A stretch of DNA of 64,000 bases from Lycium barbarum. Taxonomy: Eukaryota > Streptophyta > Magnoliopsida > Solanales > Solanaceae. The notes below the pieces were generated by a model. The model was not told the origin of the DNA, did not search any database, and saw only the letters and a list, made by a program, of their open reading frames with translations. Within the stretch, counting starts at the first letter, position 1, and each line of letters opens with the position of its first letter. Made by a program: the position numbers and the translations under genes. The stretch spans positions 165,057,713 to 165,121,712 of the forward strand of contig NC_083337.1 of NCBI RefSeq assembly GCF_019175385.1, in the 5' to 3' direction. This document shows positions 46,201 to 59,100 of this stretch, one piece after another.

Positions 46201-49200
46201 TAGCTCAGTTGGTTGGCTATCTGAACTTTCACCTTGTTGGTGAGGGTTCAAATCCCCTCCCCCATTTCCCCTTCCCCTACCCGCTATGTAATAAAAAATA
46301 AAAAAAATAAAAAAAGATATATGATTTAATTCATAGTAAAGTGATATGAGAGCTAGTCACTGTATGAACGAAAGAGCATATAGCTCCCTACAAACCACTA
46401 AACGCACATTAACCAAATCACGCAACACAATAAGAAAATGCAGCATAATATATCCAATTATCCGACAGAAATAGGTTCTGAAGAGAAGCTTACCATAGAA
46501 AAGGGTGCACATGAAAATCTTGAACAAGCTGCATCCATGATGGTATAGCTATAATGAGAACACATGCGAGGGAAATGTAGAACACAAAAGATCGCCTTAT
46601 ATGATTATCTGCACTATCTCTAGAAGATGCCAAGCCGACCCGCTCCAGAATTTGAAGCACGTATTTGAACAGCATAGGGAAAAGAAGAAGGCCAATAATC
46701 AATCCCTGGAACATAGAGTTACATTTCGTGATTACAACAACAACAACAACAACATACCCAGTTGAATCCCACATTTCGTGATTAATACTGTGAATCAGAA
46801 ACCTTTTACTCTATTAACACGGAAAGAAGAGGGTAGTCTAGAAAACTAACAGCTTGTACAATACCTGAATAATGACACTAACTTCACTTCTTTGGATTCC
46901 ATATGATATACTCACTACCTTAGATGCAGTAAAGTACCCATGGGACTGTTCACGGAAAAATCACTGCTTGTTAGGTATCTATATCATCTACTATCAGAGA
47001 AAGTAAAATGTGAGAAACTAACCTTAGCAGCAGTACCAGCTAGCATGTCACCAAAATAGATAACAAGGCCAACAGTAACCAGTAGTGCTTCTCCTAAGAA
47101 GAGAAATAAGAATGTAACTTACTGTATAGAGGACCATTCATCAAACAAGGAAACTAAATAGGACACATCAAATGATTTTGAAGCTCTGATCTCTGAAATA
47201 ACAAGAAATAAAGATTGTGTGGAATTAAAGCGTGTTCTAACAGTGCAAGATTGTGTGGAATAACATATGTTCTAACAGTGCAACTTAATATCCGACACAT
47301 TGTTCAAAGTCGTGGAATCAGATATGATATCAGAGGGTCTTTATCCCACAGATTGGAGATAAAATGCATTTTAGCTACATATAGGCTCTAAATATTCCTA
47401 TAACTATTAGTAGGAATAATTTGTGAACTATGACGTGATTATTTGAATAATTATTTTAATGTAGATAACTGCTAAGAGCGCATTCAAACTTGCATCTAAT
47501 GTATCGAAATTATATTTCAAACGTCAGGTAAGATAATTTCAATGAATAAAACCCAATCCTGCAACATAAAGACGCAATAATACCCAAATTGCTTTAATCT
47601 TCTCTAAAAGGCAAGAGATGCTTCCAAATAAATATCAAGTTTTAGAGCCATTATAGGAATTTTAAATAAAAAGGCATATTAAATTCGACACGAACCACAC
47701 TGCTTTTAAAGAAAAGTTTAAAAAGCCCAAAGTTTCTTGTCAACTTTTAAATCTTTTTTATTTTTTTTATTTTTAGACATTCCTTTCTGAAAGATCAACT
47801 ACAAGATATCATCAGAAAAGAATAAGAAAAACAGGCTTAAAAGAAATCCTAAATGATTGAAAAGGATCGGCTGATACACCTTCATATTTGGTATTTTGCC
47901 TTTACATGATATTATACCTAGCCTTGATAACATCAGTCTTACGTACTACCTTTTTTGGTCATCTGGTGGAACTACAATAGTCAGCGCTACGAATCTGCTA
48001 TGGGTACAAATCAACATATATGTACCAACGGAATGGATACAGCAGATACATAACTGTATCCATCAATTGTTTAAACCATGACCCAACGGAGCAGGAAAAC
48101 AGGCAGAACGAAGCTCTGGATAAACAATTATTGCTTCACATTGTCTATAGCAATATCCCGAGAAATCTTAGTTTTGTTGTGATTACTGGAGAGGGAATGT
48201 GAACTGAATTCTTGCACAACAGAGTGGACCCTCATATCAAGTGCGCAATTTAGTAGTTTGTGATGCTAGGGATCTAGTAAAGTAACAAATATAGTAACAT
48301 GACCAACCAATTGAAGCGCATGCTGGAAAAGTGTGGAGAATATTCTGAATCAATTTTACTGCTGCAAATCCATGAGAGAATAGCCACAATAAGATAGCTG
48401 CTGTATACCACCCTACAGGAGAAGTTCACCAAGAGTTGTTTAGGAATGCATAGCTATCAGCAACTTCTTGGGTTGACCAATGAATCAAAAGGTGAACATA
48501 AAGAAGGAGAAGTTGACCTACCACCATGAGATTTCACAGCAAAAGACACACAGCAGACTCCAAAATACAATGCTATACAAGTTAAGCTACAGCGAGAAGT
48601 GACACAATTCTTGCTGTCTGATTGATGGTAAAAAATGAAGCAGAGATAAGCTAGCACAGTGTAGCAACTTGCAGATGTCACCCAATACAGTAGTTGCAGA
48701 TTTTCAAGCTCTGTTAGAAGGTCAAAACTAAAACAAGTCAGTCATACAGGTGAGGCAAGATAGGATTCAACATAATTCCTGAATACAAACTCGCCAATAC
48801 TTTGAAGTGACTGATGGAAATCGACCTATTAGGTGAATAAATGTAAAAAAACAACCACGCTTCTTCTCAGCTACACAAGCAGAAGCAAGATTATACCTTT
48901 CCTCTACTAGACAGGGTTTTTCCATGTAGAATGTCACAAAATAGAAAATAACTTAACAATATTTCGAGATAGGAGATGCAATAGTAAGCTACATAAATAC
49001 AAAAAGTAGTACTAAAAAACTTATCAATTTACAGAACAATTATCCTTCTTCATACTGCACTTCCACTGTCATTACTGCTTCATTTGAATTAATCAATTTT
49101 TTTTTAAACAGTGCTTATTTGCTCATCAACAAGTGTTATCCTTGCAAGAACCAGTTTACAATGATTTTTCTGTGGTTCGAACATAGCATTTTAGAGATGG

Positions 49201-50993
49201 AGGGTAAGTAATAAGAAGTCATTTTGTTTCTACGTGTCATTGAATTTCATGCAACAAGTACAAAATTCAAGAGGACTGGTCTCAGAGTCAATTTGGACAT
49301 GGATCAATCTATATTTTCAACTAAGCAAATCTATGACAGATTCTCAAGGGAATCACATGCTCGAGTATCATTTCAGTGAGCTTCATAGTGCAAAAGAACC
49401 AAGTGTCAATGTCATACACGGCATACCAAGCTGAAATTTCTAAACTATCTTCCTCCCTTTCTTAGGTGCAGGAGCTTGATACAATATAATTTGACTCAAG
49501 ATGGTGTCTTTGGAGCTTTTTCTTGGAGGCTGGTAGAAACTCTAACCATGGAATCATCAAAGTTCATAAAAAAGGTTAAAAATCTAGTTCCCCAATACTT
49601 CTATTCTGAAAATTCTTCCAGATCTGCGGCATTCTTGCAAAAAGAAAATCGCATGCTAAGAGGAATATGAAATCTCAAAAAGGATGGGAACAATTTGACC
49701 TGCCAAAACAGTTGAGGCTATAGCACAATATGATAATGCTCTAACCGATGTCTTTGCTCCGAAAGGCTGAGAAAAATAATAGATGATTGTAACCAAAATG
49801 ATAGCTTGAATCAAAAGAAAAGCATGCTCTCAAAAAGCTGAAAATGGAAGTCCTTTGTGAAGACAACATGCTAAAGCAATGGTATAACCAATTACACTTT
49901 TCCATTGCAAAATTCTTAATATCTGAGGAAGTTTAACTTTGGTGGATGCAGCAATAATAGCATAACCAAGGAGAGTTGGGATATTAGCAGAAGCAGACAA
50001 TCCTTTTCTGGGAATTCACCTTTGCTAATGGTTCCCACAACACAACCAAAATCCATTTCAAGAAACTTGAGAACCATCTCGATGGGATCAACAAATTTTC
50101 TTCCGGTTTGTTTATGATCTTGTTGTGGAACTAAGGAATTAGGTTTGAGCGCTTTGAGGTGATACTCGAAGGATGAATCCTTAAACACAGTCCAGATTTA
50201 TGATCAACTAAGGTTGCCTTGTTATTGTGGCAATTTTGTGGTCCACTCCTTGTAATATTTTCTTGGGACTGGGGGGGGAGGTGAAAAATATTCACTCCCG
50301 ATAAAATAATGTAAGTAGTCAAACTACAAAAGCTCAATTTGCTAAAAAAAATGAGTGGTCTACCTTCACTTCCAACATGATTTAAAGATACTGCTCTTGA
50401 CATTTGAACTAACTTCGACACCATAAGCCCAGGCAGCGTTACTGCCCCCAAAAATATCCCTGATGAAGCACCAGGCCTGGAAAACAGTAGCAACACTAAA
50501 TAAATAAATAAACAGTACAAGAAACAAAAACCACATTTAACCCAAAAAAAAAATCAACTCAGAAATTAGGCCTGCTTAACCCCAAATTTTCAATCAAACG
50601 AATGACAACATTAATCAAAGCAAAAACAACAATGTAAAAGCGTAAAATTGAAGATGCAGCAGAGCGATTGCAACTTCACATGTTTTCACTCCTAAGCTCT
50701 TCTATCTCTCATATTTTGACCCGACCCGGCCCATAAAAAATAGTGCACGGGGTAATAATTGCAGTGGTTAGCATAAAATTAATAAATAAAAAAGCAAACC
50801 TGGTATTGAAGAAGTGAGAGAGGGGAATTGAAGAAGAGGCGTCGACGGAGATCTCAACGGAGAGGGCAAGGAGAGAAAGGAGAGAAAGGGAGAGGGATTC
50901 GAAGAGAAGGGAATGAGGGGTAGAAAAGACAATCCAACCAATGAAGAGTGCTACTACAGCTCTCTCGCCGGTGAGAAACGACGACGCAGCCAT
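43219..50993 (-). CDS. DOK1: Dolichol kinase (CTP-dependent), DOK1/EVAN type
   Basis: Fourteen exons read leftward: 50993-50800, 50476-50364, 48710-48522, 48412-48308, 47093-47023, 46945-46865, 46705-46494, 46102-45913, 45825-45760, 45251-45163, 45076-44962, 43987-43936, 43852-43752 and 43332-43219. All are GT-AG, and together give 1692 nt and 563 aa, near the plant family length. Seen: a strongly hydrophobic, multi-spanning protein, and a C-terminal CTP-transferase-like region. That region has [16 protein letters not shown] (catalytic Asp near residue 473), GYKYG, SKTG and KTIEGTAAG. Family knowledge: the enzyme phosphorylates dolichol with CTP in the ER membrane, supplying dolichyl phosphate for N-glycosylation, GPI anchors and mannosylation. 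Introns 6 and 7 hold SINE-type insertions. The neighbouring ABCG3 gene is on the same strand, far upstream. Confidence 0.95.
46189..46315 (+). mobile_element. tRNA-derived SINE in dolichol kinase intron 7
   Basis: Box A-like TAGCTCAGTTGGTTGG and box B-like GGTTCAAATCC are tRNA-like in spacing, followed by a pyrimidine-rich body and an A-rich tail. Flanks: a perfect 12-bp direct repeat GATATATGATTT (46177-46188, 46316-46327). It lies in inverse orientation to the host gene. It looks like a tRNA gene at first glance, but the TSD and A-tail identify a SINE. Confidence 0.85.
46735..46770 (-). mobile_element. 36-bp TS/RTE tail insertion in dolichol kinase intron 6
   Basis: On the - strand this reads GGGATTCAACTGGGTATG followed by (TTG)6, the extreme 3' end of the TS/RTE consensus. 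It is flanked by a perfect 14-bp duplication ACATTTCGTGATTA (46721-46734, 46771-46784). Confidence 0.88.
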
Positions 50994-51189
50994 GAGATTC
51001 CGACGTATCAGTTAGCTGAAATTGAAATTCAATTGAAAATATTCGTCCATTTTTTACCAGTGTCGTAAATAAGAAGAAATGCGTGGACCACCGTGTGAAC
51101 TTGGGGGGAATTCGGTAGGTTTGGCGCGCACCCGGGTTTTTATATGCTGTTGAACTGTCAACTCTGATCTACGCCTTGAAGTTGTCAAC
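50994..51189 (-). promoter_or_regulatory. Dolichol kinase 5' flank
   Basis: The segment directly upstream of the start codon at 50993. No convincing TATA box is visible. A GGCGCGCACCCGGG GC-rich block lies at 51123-51136. Confidence 0.35.
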
Positions 51190-51425
51190 GGATTTTCCTC
51201 CTTTTTTCCTTTTTTAGGACTGCACATAGCCCTTTTTACCCTTCAAATTGGCCTAATACCAAGGTTGTGAGTTTGAACTCTAACTCAATTAAAAAAAAAA
51301 AATCGCAAGGCAGAATCTGCCCAGCGAAATTCTGCCTGAAGCGCAGAATTTAAACACCACCATTTTGAGGGGTAAAAATTAAAGATCACCCCCAGCGAAG
51401 GGCAATCCGGCAAATTACCCTTTTA
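51190..51425. mobile_element. Small foldback, same family as 40705-41510
   Basis: The left part (GCACATAGCCCTTTTTACCC) and right part (complement GGATTGCCCTTCGCTGGGGG) are inverted. The right end, including GAGGGGTAAAAATTAAAGAT and GAAGGGCAATCCGGCAAAT, matches the ends of the 40705 element. The core has GGCAGAATCTGCC-type palindromes. Confidence 0.65.
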
Positions 51426-51499
51426 CGATTGCATTAAGGGGTCGTTTGGTTGGTGGTTAGGAAGTAATCATCCGTGTGCTATTAAAATTAGTACAATGT

Positions 51500-51767
51500 T
51501 TGGTAAAATATGAGTCACCTTATAGAATATCGCGTCCATTAAGAAATTAACAAATACAATATGAAATTTACTAAACTATCCCTATTTATTAGATATTTTT
51601 TTAGAATTGAACAATATTAAATAGAATTACTTTTTTAATGTTAAGGCCATAATTGGAAGCGCTTGCCAATTTTCGTCTTGAATTTCTAATGTGACACTTA
51701 TTTTGAGATAAATTTTTTTTTTTTTGCTCCGATAACACTTATTTTGGGACGGAGGGAGTAACATTTT
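51500..51767. mobile_element. Degraded Stowaway-like MITE
   Basis: The body matches 21740-21950 (AAATTTACTAAACTATCCCT, TTGGAAGCGCTTGCCAATTT). The right end CTTATTTTGGGACGGAGGGAG(TA) is intact; the left end is eroded. Confidence 0.65.
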
Positions 51768-52190
51768 AGTTGCTATATATAAATTCAGCACACTAAAAAT
51801 GGTGTTGATACTAGCTTATGATCATGCATAACTAATAAGAATACATAAGTATAAGTTATGAAAGAATTTTTATATTATTTTATGAATAAAAGATATAAAA
51901 TAGAATAATTAATACATAAATGACTAAACTATGCATAATTAATCTATATATTATTGTCTATTGATATATATTATTGATACCTAAGTGTTTTTTTTTTTTT
52001 TTTCCAAATATCAACTAATCTGCTCCTTTCCTCGTTTCTGATTTCTGTTTTTCCTTCTTTTTCTTCTGGCGTGAGGACGTTTGGTTATTTTGGCTCTTCC
52101 CGTTTGGTGGAACTCGCTTTGAAGTTGTCAATGAATATTCCTCCTTTTTCCTTAGTATTTTTTTTTTTCTGAATTATTGGTACATTTATA
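51768..52190. other. AT-rich intergenic DNA, no gene seen
   Basis: No conserved frame or repeat ends. A T-run is present at 51991-52005. Confidence 0.45.
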
Positions 52191-52388
52191 AAGGGGCGTA
52201 TGTAGCCTATAAGGTTGGGGTTCAACCGATCCTCATACTTTGGACGCGAAGTCTAAATTTATGTGTAAAAAACTATTAAAATTGTAATAAATAGTAGATA
52301 TGAATCCCTAACTTTAAAAATATAATGAGTTCAATGCTAAAAATCTATAGATTAAACTCATAAAATTTAAATTCTGGATCCGCCTCTG
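52191..52388. mobile_element. hAT-type MITE, same family as 57894-58089
   Basis: Begins AAGGGGCGTATGTAGCC and ends CTGGATCCGCCTCTG. The body shares AATTTATGTGTAAAAAACTA and GTAGATATGAA with the other copies. The target duplication is not recognisable. Confidence 0.65.
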
Positions 52389-53161
52389 CTTCTATTTTTG
52401 CCTCCCAACTCTGACATCAACAATTTCACGCGTTTGTTTCAAGAAGTGTTAATTATAGGAAAACTTTTTCAGTTTTATAAAAAAATCATTTCGTCCAAAC
52501 AGAGGTAATGTTTTCAACTTTTGAAAAACATCATTGGTGGAGTAGTTTCCACTTTTCTCAGATGACGTTTGGTAGAAAGAAAAAAAAATCAGCATCTTTA
52601 TAAACAAATGATTTGAACAGAACTATTTTTTAAACAAATTGTTTTCCTGATGTATGTACTTTAGGAATGCATAAATCTTTTCATCCAGAGGAGAAATAGT
52701 TTTTTTTTTTTTTTTTTTTTTGGGACAGCTCAATACTTGCAGTGCAATAATAACTTATGTCAATTTTATTTATATTGATGCGTACTGCGTAGGTCAAGCT
52801 AGAATAGCATCATTAGAGGTTAACAACTGACAACTAAACTTTTTATTCTTATTTTTACGTATGACTCAGTCTCACACCAAGTCGAGAAGGAGTCCTTAAT
52901 AGGTTTGCAAGTGTTGATGGAAACAAAGTGATAAGGAATCAAAATTGAAATATTTATAGGAAAATAATTTCTGGGCATTTTTCTCCTTTTTAAATGAAAA
53001 TATTTTTTATGTATTGCTGATTCCTGAGTATAAACTGAACCAGGAATAGAAGACAAATTAGCTTCCCATTGTTCCAAGATTTGATATCCATGCTCTAAAT
53101 TGCCAAATTTATAAGCAATAAAACCCAAGAAACTGAAACAGAAGTTGCTATAGTATAGCAT
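52389..53161. other. Intergenic DNA and ABCG3 3' region
   Basis: The right-hand part is the likely 3' untranslated region of ABCG3. A long T-run at 52699-52720 and AT-rich DNA precede it. No gene. Confidence 0.45.
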
Positions 53162-56100
53162 CTAATTGTAATTCATTGAATTTTGGTTACACATGAAAAG
53201 TTTGTGGACACAGAGATTTTTCCTGATACAACACTTCAGCAGAATAAATACAAGAACTTTGTATGCAACAGCCATAACAAACAGTACCAGTAAATTTTTC
53301 CACTTAGAGTTACTATCATCAGATATATCATATACATTTTCCAGAGCCTCGTAACCAGATATGGTTCTCACCTGCCCCACTGCAAAAGAAGTTCCGACGT
53401 ACTCGTTCTCCAACAGTCCCTGGTAAACGAAATATTAATATAATTTCCCTGATAGATAACCAGTGATCAAGAACATACACTGAGAATTTTAGCCAAGTCT
53501 CAAACTTGCCTGCATAGAGTAGGTATGAAAAGCAATATAGGAAATGGGGTACATCCATACTGGTCTAGGCAAAGCACTTCTGATTCTAAAAAAGCCAGTG
53601 GAAAGCATCATTATCACCTGAAACACGAGAGATGATAGCCGTTCGAATGACATCAAATGATAATTAAATAAAACTCCTGCTCAAAGAATCCTATATAACA
53701 CTAGAACTGCAAACATTTCAGATGACCAACTTCCTGACTCCCCTTATCAGAAAATTGACCCTTACGACAAAGTAGGAAGCCCCAATCACTGCATATTTTC
53801 CAATCAATCGAATATGATAATATTACATCAAAGAGAAAGGCAAAGAATGTAGTGTTAACTCATACTACAGTAAATCATATCTTGCAAGTAAGATTTAAGG
53901 CAGAACTTACATGTATGGACAGAAAACCTAAGATGCTCCAGAAGATATTTTGCCAAATGGAAGCAACAAGCAGTAGCAGCCCCTCATTTACCAATAGACA
54001 CGCAAAGAAATTCAGCACAAAGTACATCAGCAAGCTGAACTCATTCCGCAACCCAATAAGAAAATAGAATACCAGACTTGAGGAAATGGAGATGAGAAAC
54101 AAGAACGGGATGCTGGCAAAAAACTGCCCAAGTAGGAAAAGAAATGCCCCAGAATGCTGGTTTGATTCTTCACAGGTGTATATCTGCAAGGCATCATGAT
54201 GTTAATTAGGTTGGTTCAGCGAAATCAAGTTCAAAAGCTTACTTGTAACTTGCAAGGACTGATGAGATTGAAACAGCCAGAAATGTCACATTCCTAGTGA
54301 TAAGTACAGATATTTCAGCTATTGGAAAACCCTAGTCTTGAGAATTTTAGTCACTTCAACTTCGTATTTGTCTACATTTCACCCCATGTGGTAAGGGGTC
54401 TTTAACTTGAATCCCATGTTTAGTTCATCAGATTGAACAAGAGCCTAGAATGAGGATCACATTTCTGTGAAGAGAATGCCTTGGGCATACCATATGGCCA
54501 TAAGAAAGTGTATAGTCCACTCTCAGCCTACCAAACAACCCTTGATTCTTAAATACACACATGTACTGGATTCATTTTGAACATGACGTTCACATATAAT
54601 AGTTTCATAGAAGCATGTTTGTGCATTATCCAGAGGAAACATGAATAAGTTGCTGACATCACCTTGATTTCTTTCAACTGTGCAGGTACACCGGCGACGC
54701 CCAGCAGAGAGGTGAATGAAACAAATACAAATATTGCTGCTGCTCTTATCTGCATGGCAAAAAAAAAAAAAATGTCATAGTTTGCATACTGAAAACAAGA
54801 GCAATTAATGGCAAATATTTACCATCAGGTTAAAAAAAACAACAATATCAAGTCACTAGTTGATTATTTCATGGACTGTGTAAACAGCAAAACCTGGAGG
54901 GTCTGGTGCACAAACATCATATGAATGTACTACTGAATTAGACATATGCAAAAGGAAAGAGACACGTTTGGTTCTTTAGTTATTAGCTTACCGTGACAGA
55001 CGACAAGGAATGCCCCAATCCAGAAAACAAAGTGCCAATACAAAGGCCAAGAAACATACAGATAATCAACCTTAGCCAATAATATTTCCACTCTCTTGAC
55101 ATAATCAATAAAGATCTCCAAGTCAAAACTGCAACTCGTGTTGCATTTCCTGCCATTCCCTTTCTTTTGATAGATGGACCTTCCTGTAAGGACGAAATAC
55201 AAACAAGAGATAAGAGACTATATTGAAGCTCGGGCAGTAAGTATGGTCATTTGACCACTAAAAGTTTCCTTACCGAACACTCTTAAGGCTTTAAGCCACT
55301 TTTTCTTACTTGAGAATGATTTTATCAAATATTTCTAGAGCTAGTTTTAATTATAAAAGATTGTGACCTACAGTAGTTTTTGTGTATTTTTTTTTTCCTT
55401 CGTAAAGACTTTTTATGTAGTTTCTAAATAGACAAATTATTTTCTAAAAAGATTAGAAATCAATGTATGAAATAGACGGAAACTAAATTGTATGACCCTC
55501 TTATTCCAAATCCCGTCATTCTTGTTGGAATAGAGGGAGTAATGCGTCGAGTTTAAAAATACTTCATAAGGTTGTCAAATTGCCTCTACTTTATAAGAAA
55601 TTTGGTATTGCAAGGAACAAAGATTGGAGGAAACTCTAACTTACACATTGGCATAAATAACTCTTTATGGAGTACTAAGACAATAGCAAGGACAATAAAT
55701 TGTTTTAGTACACAATGACCAACAACAACATACCCAGGGTAATCCCACAAGTGGGGTCTGGGGATGGCAGAATGTAAGCAGACCTTACCCCTACCTCATG
55801 GAGGTAGAGAGGTTGTTTCCGAAGGACCTCAGCTCCAGTACAGCAAAGCAAAGTAGTTATGAAAAGGAAATACGGCAGTGAAGAAAACATGGCAACTAAT
55901 AAGGAAATTAGTATGACCAACAACATACCCAGTAAAATCCCACAATGTGGGGTCTGAGGGGGTAAAGTGTACGCAGACCTTACCCCTACCTTGGAAGGTA
56001 GGGAGGCTGTTCTCGAAAGACCCTCGGCTAGTATGACTAAGGAACTAATATTAATAGCATTTGAAATGGACAGTGACAAGACTTCTGCTCCATTCTAGCC

Positions 56101-59100
56101 CTAATGAAACCAAAAACTTCAATTCACACAAGAAGAATATGATAATTGAGGACAACTAGTTTGTCAAAAAAACCAAAGCCAACAAGAGCATCCTTCAACA
56201 GAATGCTCGAATTATATCACTGCCCAAAGCACACACCACACAGGTATAAATAGCTTATGTATATAGTTGGTCCATATCAAGAATGGGAAACTTCCTAGTG
56301 TCTAGTGGTCACATTAAAGAGTGCATCAGTTAGATCTCCACTTTACACTTTGAAAAGGTCTTGAGAAAGATTGAGCATAGTCATTAGTAACTACCCGTGA
56401 TGTCAATAGTGACAACAAAGAAAAAAAATACCTTCTCGGTAAGTTTCGTTATTACAAATATACCTTCTCTTTTTCTATGATAAATAAACATACCTTCTCA
56501 GTAAGCTTCACTATCATTGTCTCAACAGCAGCAGCGTCTTCCGATGATCTATAAGCTGCTTCAATGGTACGTATAGCAACAGCAGTATCCATGCTCACTG
56601 ATGATAAGTCTCCATGGTTATCCTGTTGAGATGATAAAATCACAAACTTGAACAAACATCTTTCCTTTTTGTGTTGGGAGGGGTACGAGATAGGGTGGCC
56701 AGAGAACAGACAAGAATCTTTGAACTTCCATTTTACATCTTATAAAAAAAAAATTGTTCCTTTCTCAAAGAGCTTTCCCCAGCATAATAAAATAATAGCA
56801 TGAATATGGAGAAAAGGGTAGCACAATGAACTGAGTTATAATTGTTCCAACATCCTAACTATTTTTCAACAATCACTATCTTTAACCACTATGATTGAGC
56901 TTTTAAAGAAAACAACAAAAAGAGCTTTGAATGCTTATAAGCAAATACCTGCCAGCTTTTGCACATCGTAATAATCCTGTCAAATTTTGTGTTTATAGCA
57001 CGCAAGAAGTGATCAGAAGGACTTTGCATAATTGGACAAGGAAATCCAGCATTCGAGAAGTGCTTCACAATTAAATGATATGTTAGTCTCTAACAATCAA
57101 TAACATTAAGAACAGAGTACTGATTCAAAACATAATGACCAGAAAATAAACATCTTAAGTGCTATGAATTTCTAGTAGTATTTCATAATTGTGCACACGC
57201 TTGGTGAACTAATCTTCCTCCATGCCCCCTGAAGTAAGTCTGTCCTGTCTGAATCCCCGTTAACGTTGGCTGATTTTCAGAGGAACTCCTTTTCTTTCTT
57301 CCAACCACTATCCATGGATTCTGAAACATTTAGTCATTTTGGAAAATTTGTCACCACTCACCAGTATTTCTCTAGACAATTTCCTCTTTGTCAGAAACCC
57401 AACAAACTGAACTTTACTGATTTCTTCTAGTTTGTAAGGAAACCGTATAAGAAGCTATATGTAGGGACCTTTATTGGGCAATAAGCTTCTAAGCAACAAT
57501 TGGACTTTGAAAATCGGAGGCTCACACTTCAAATATGTCCAACTGACACAACCTTATCCTGCAAATCATTACTCCAGCGAAAATCATGTTCCCCAGGGTA
57601 ACCATCCTAACTTAGTAAATATTTACTTCAATATTGCCATTCTTGGCTTCTTTAAATGAAAATAAATAAAGAACTTCAGCCAATTCAACTGCATGGGCTC
57701 ATTTTTTCTCTTAAAATAGGGTACCATCTGACTAACAATTGACTTCTTCTTTTCAGATAAACCACAGTACCACACCCACAACTGGGTCTCCCTTATTGCA
57801 GCAAAAATAATATCATTCGTTATTGAATGCTTTTGTTTGATGCAGTCATGATTGCTAAGAAAACCAACCCTTTACCTGAATCAATATGGACAGCAGTGGT
57901 GGATCTAGCATGCTAGGTGGGGGTTCCATTGAACCCCCAACTTTCGACGCGGAGCGCAAATTTATGTGTAAAAATTTATTAAAACTGCAATAAATAGTAG
58001 ACATGAACCCATAACTTTTAAAATACGACGGGTTTACACTAAAAATCTTAAGTTTGAATGCATAGAGTTTAAATCTGGATCCGCCTCTGATGGACAGTGT
58101 AAAGAAGCATACCAAGGCAAAATTACCTGTAAGCAAGCCAATGTTTCACCAAAGAACAATGTCTTTCCATTTGATAGGAGGCAAATTCGGTCAAAAAGGC
58201 CAAATACTTCAGTACTGCTTTGGCAAATGGTGAATATCAGAGTGCAGCCAGAGTTGGCAAGCTTCTTCAATGTAACCATCATCAGAAGTGCAGAAACGCT
58301 AATCATAACAAGGATTAAACATCAGCTAAACTAGAGTAGTTCATTATTTTTGATAAGTAGAAGAAATCCAAGAGCATCAAGTCTCAATCACAAAGAATAG
58401 CAAGTCAAAAACACAGAGAATTAATAAGGAAAATTTTACTGAGAGATATCCATTCAGTTGGAACCCTACAGTTGATTTTGAATATGCTACAGAAATATCA
58501 ATTTCCAGACCATCAAATAAGAAAATCACCATCAATGACATGTACTCCCTCAACCCTTAAAATTGATGCTTTCATGTATGACAGACGAACTTCAGTACTA
58601 AGCCAATCAAAGAACCTTCACATTCTCTTCTGGTAACTGAGTCCTCGAAGAGACCTACATTCCCTAAGTTAGCAACCCTAGGCTTCATTTGCGGGTCTTT
58701 CCCAAAGAAAGCTTGTAGCCTTTTTTTTACCCATTAATGCTAAAATATTTACTGACCTTTTTCATTACTAATTGACCTTTCAAATCATATAAACTTTCAG
58801 CATAGTTTGATATATCCCAACTTTACAGACATACTTCAATAGTTTAATAAATGAAGCGGTCTTTCTCTATCACCACATGCATACAAGACAAGACAAGCAA
58901 ATCAATTTTTATGCCTACTCGTCAAATAAACATGGAGCATTAGTATTTTTTACGCTTTATTGGAAAGAAAAACTAGAACATACTAAATATTTGGCTGTTT
59001 AGCTACTACAGCAGCTACAGAACATAGTACGCAATTTGATCTAGTCACTAAGAAGATCACCAATACAGTTCCGGATACTGAATATGTCAATGTAAACTCA

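Noticed and set aside
46189..46262. A possible tRNA gene.
   Set aside because: Box A and B are present, but the unit has an A-rich tail and a perfect 12-bp target duplication, so it is a SINE.
49916..50188. 90-aa - strand frame in dolichol kinase intron 2.
   Set aside because: It is not part of the kinase frame (exons 2 and 3 join without it). Composition is protein-like at first, but no family is recognised; possibly an old pseudogene fragment.
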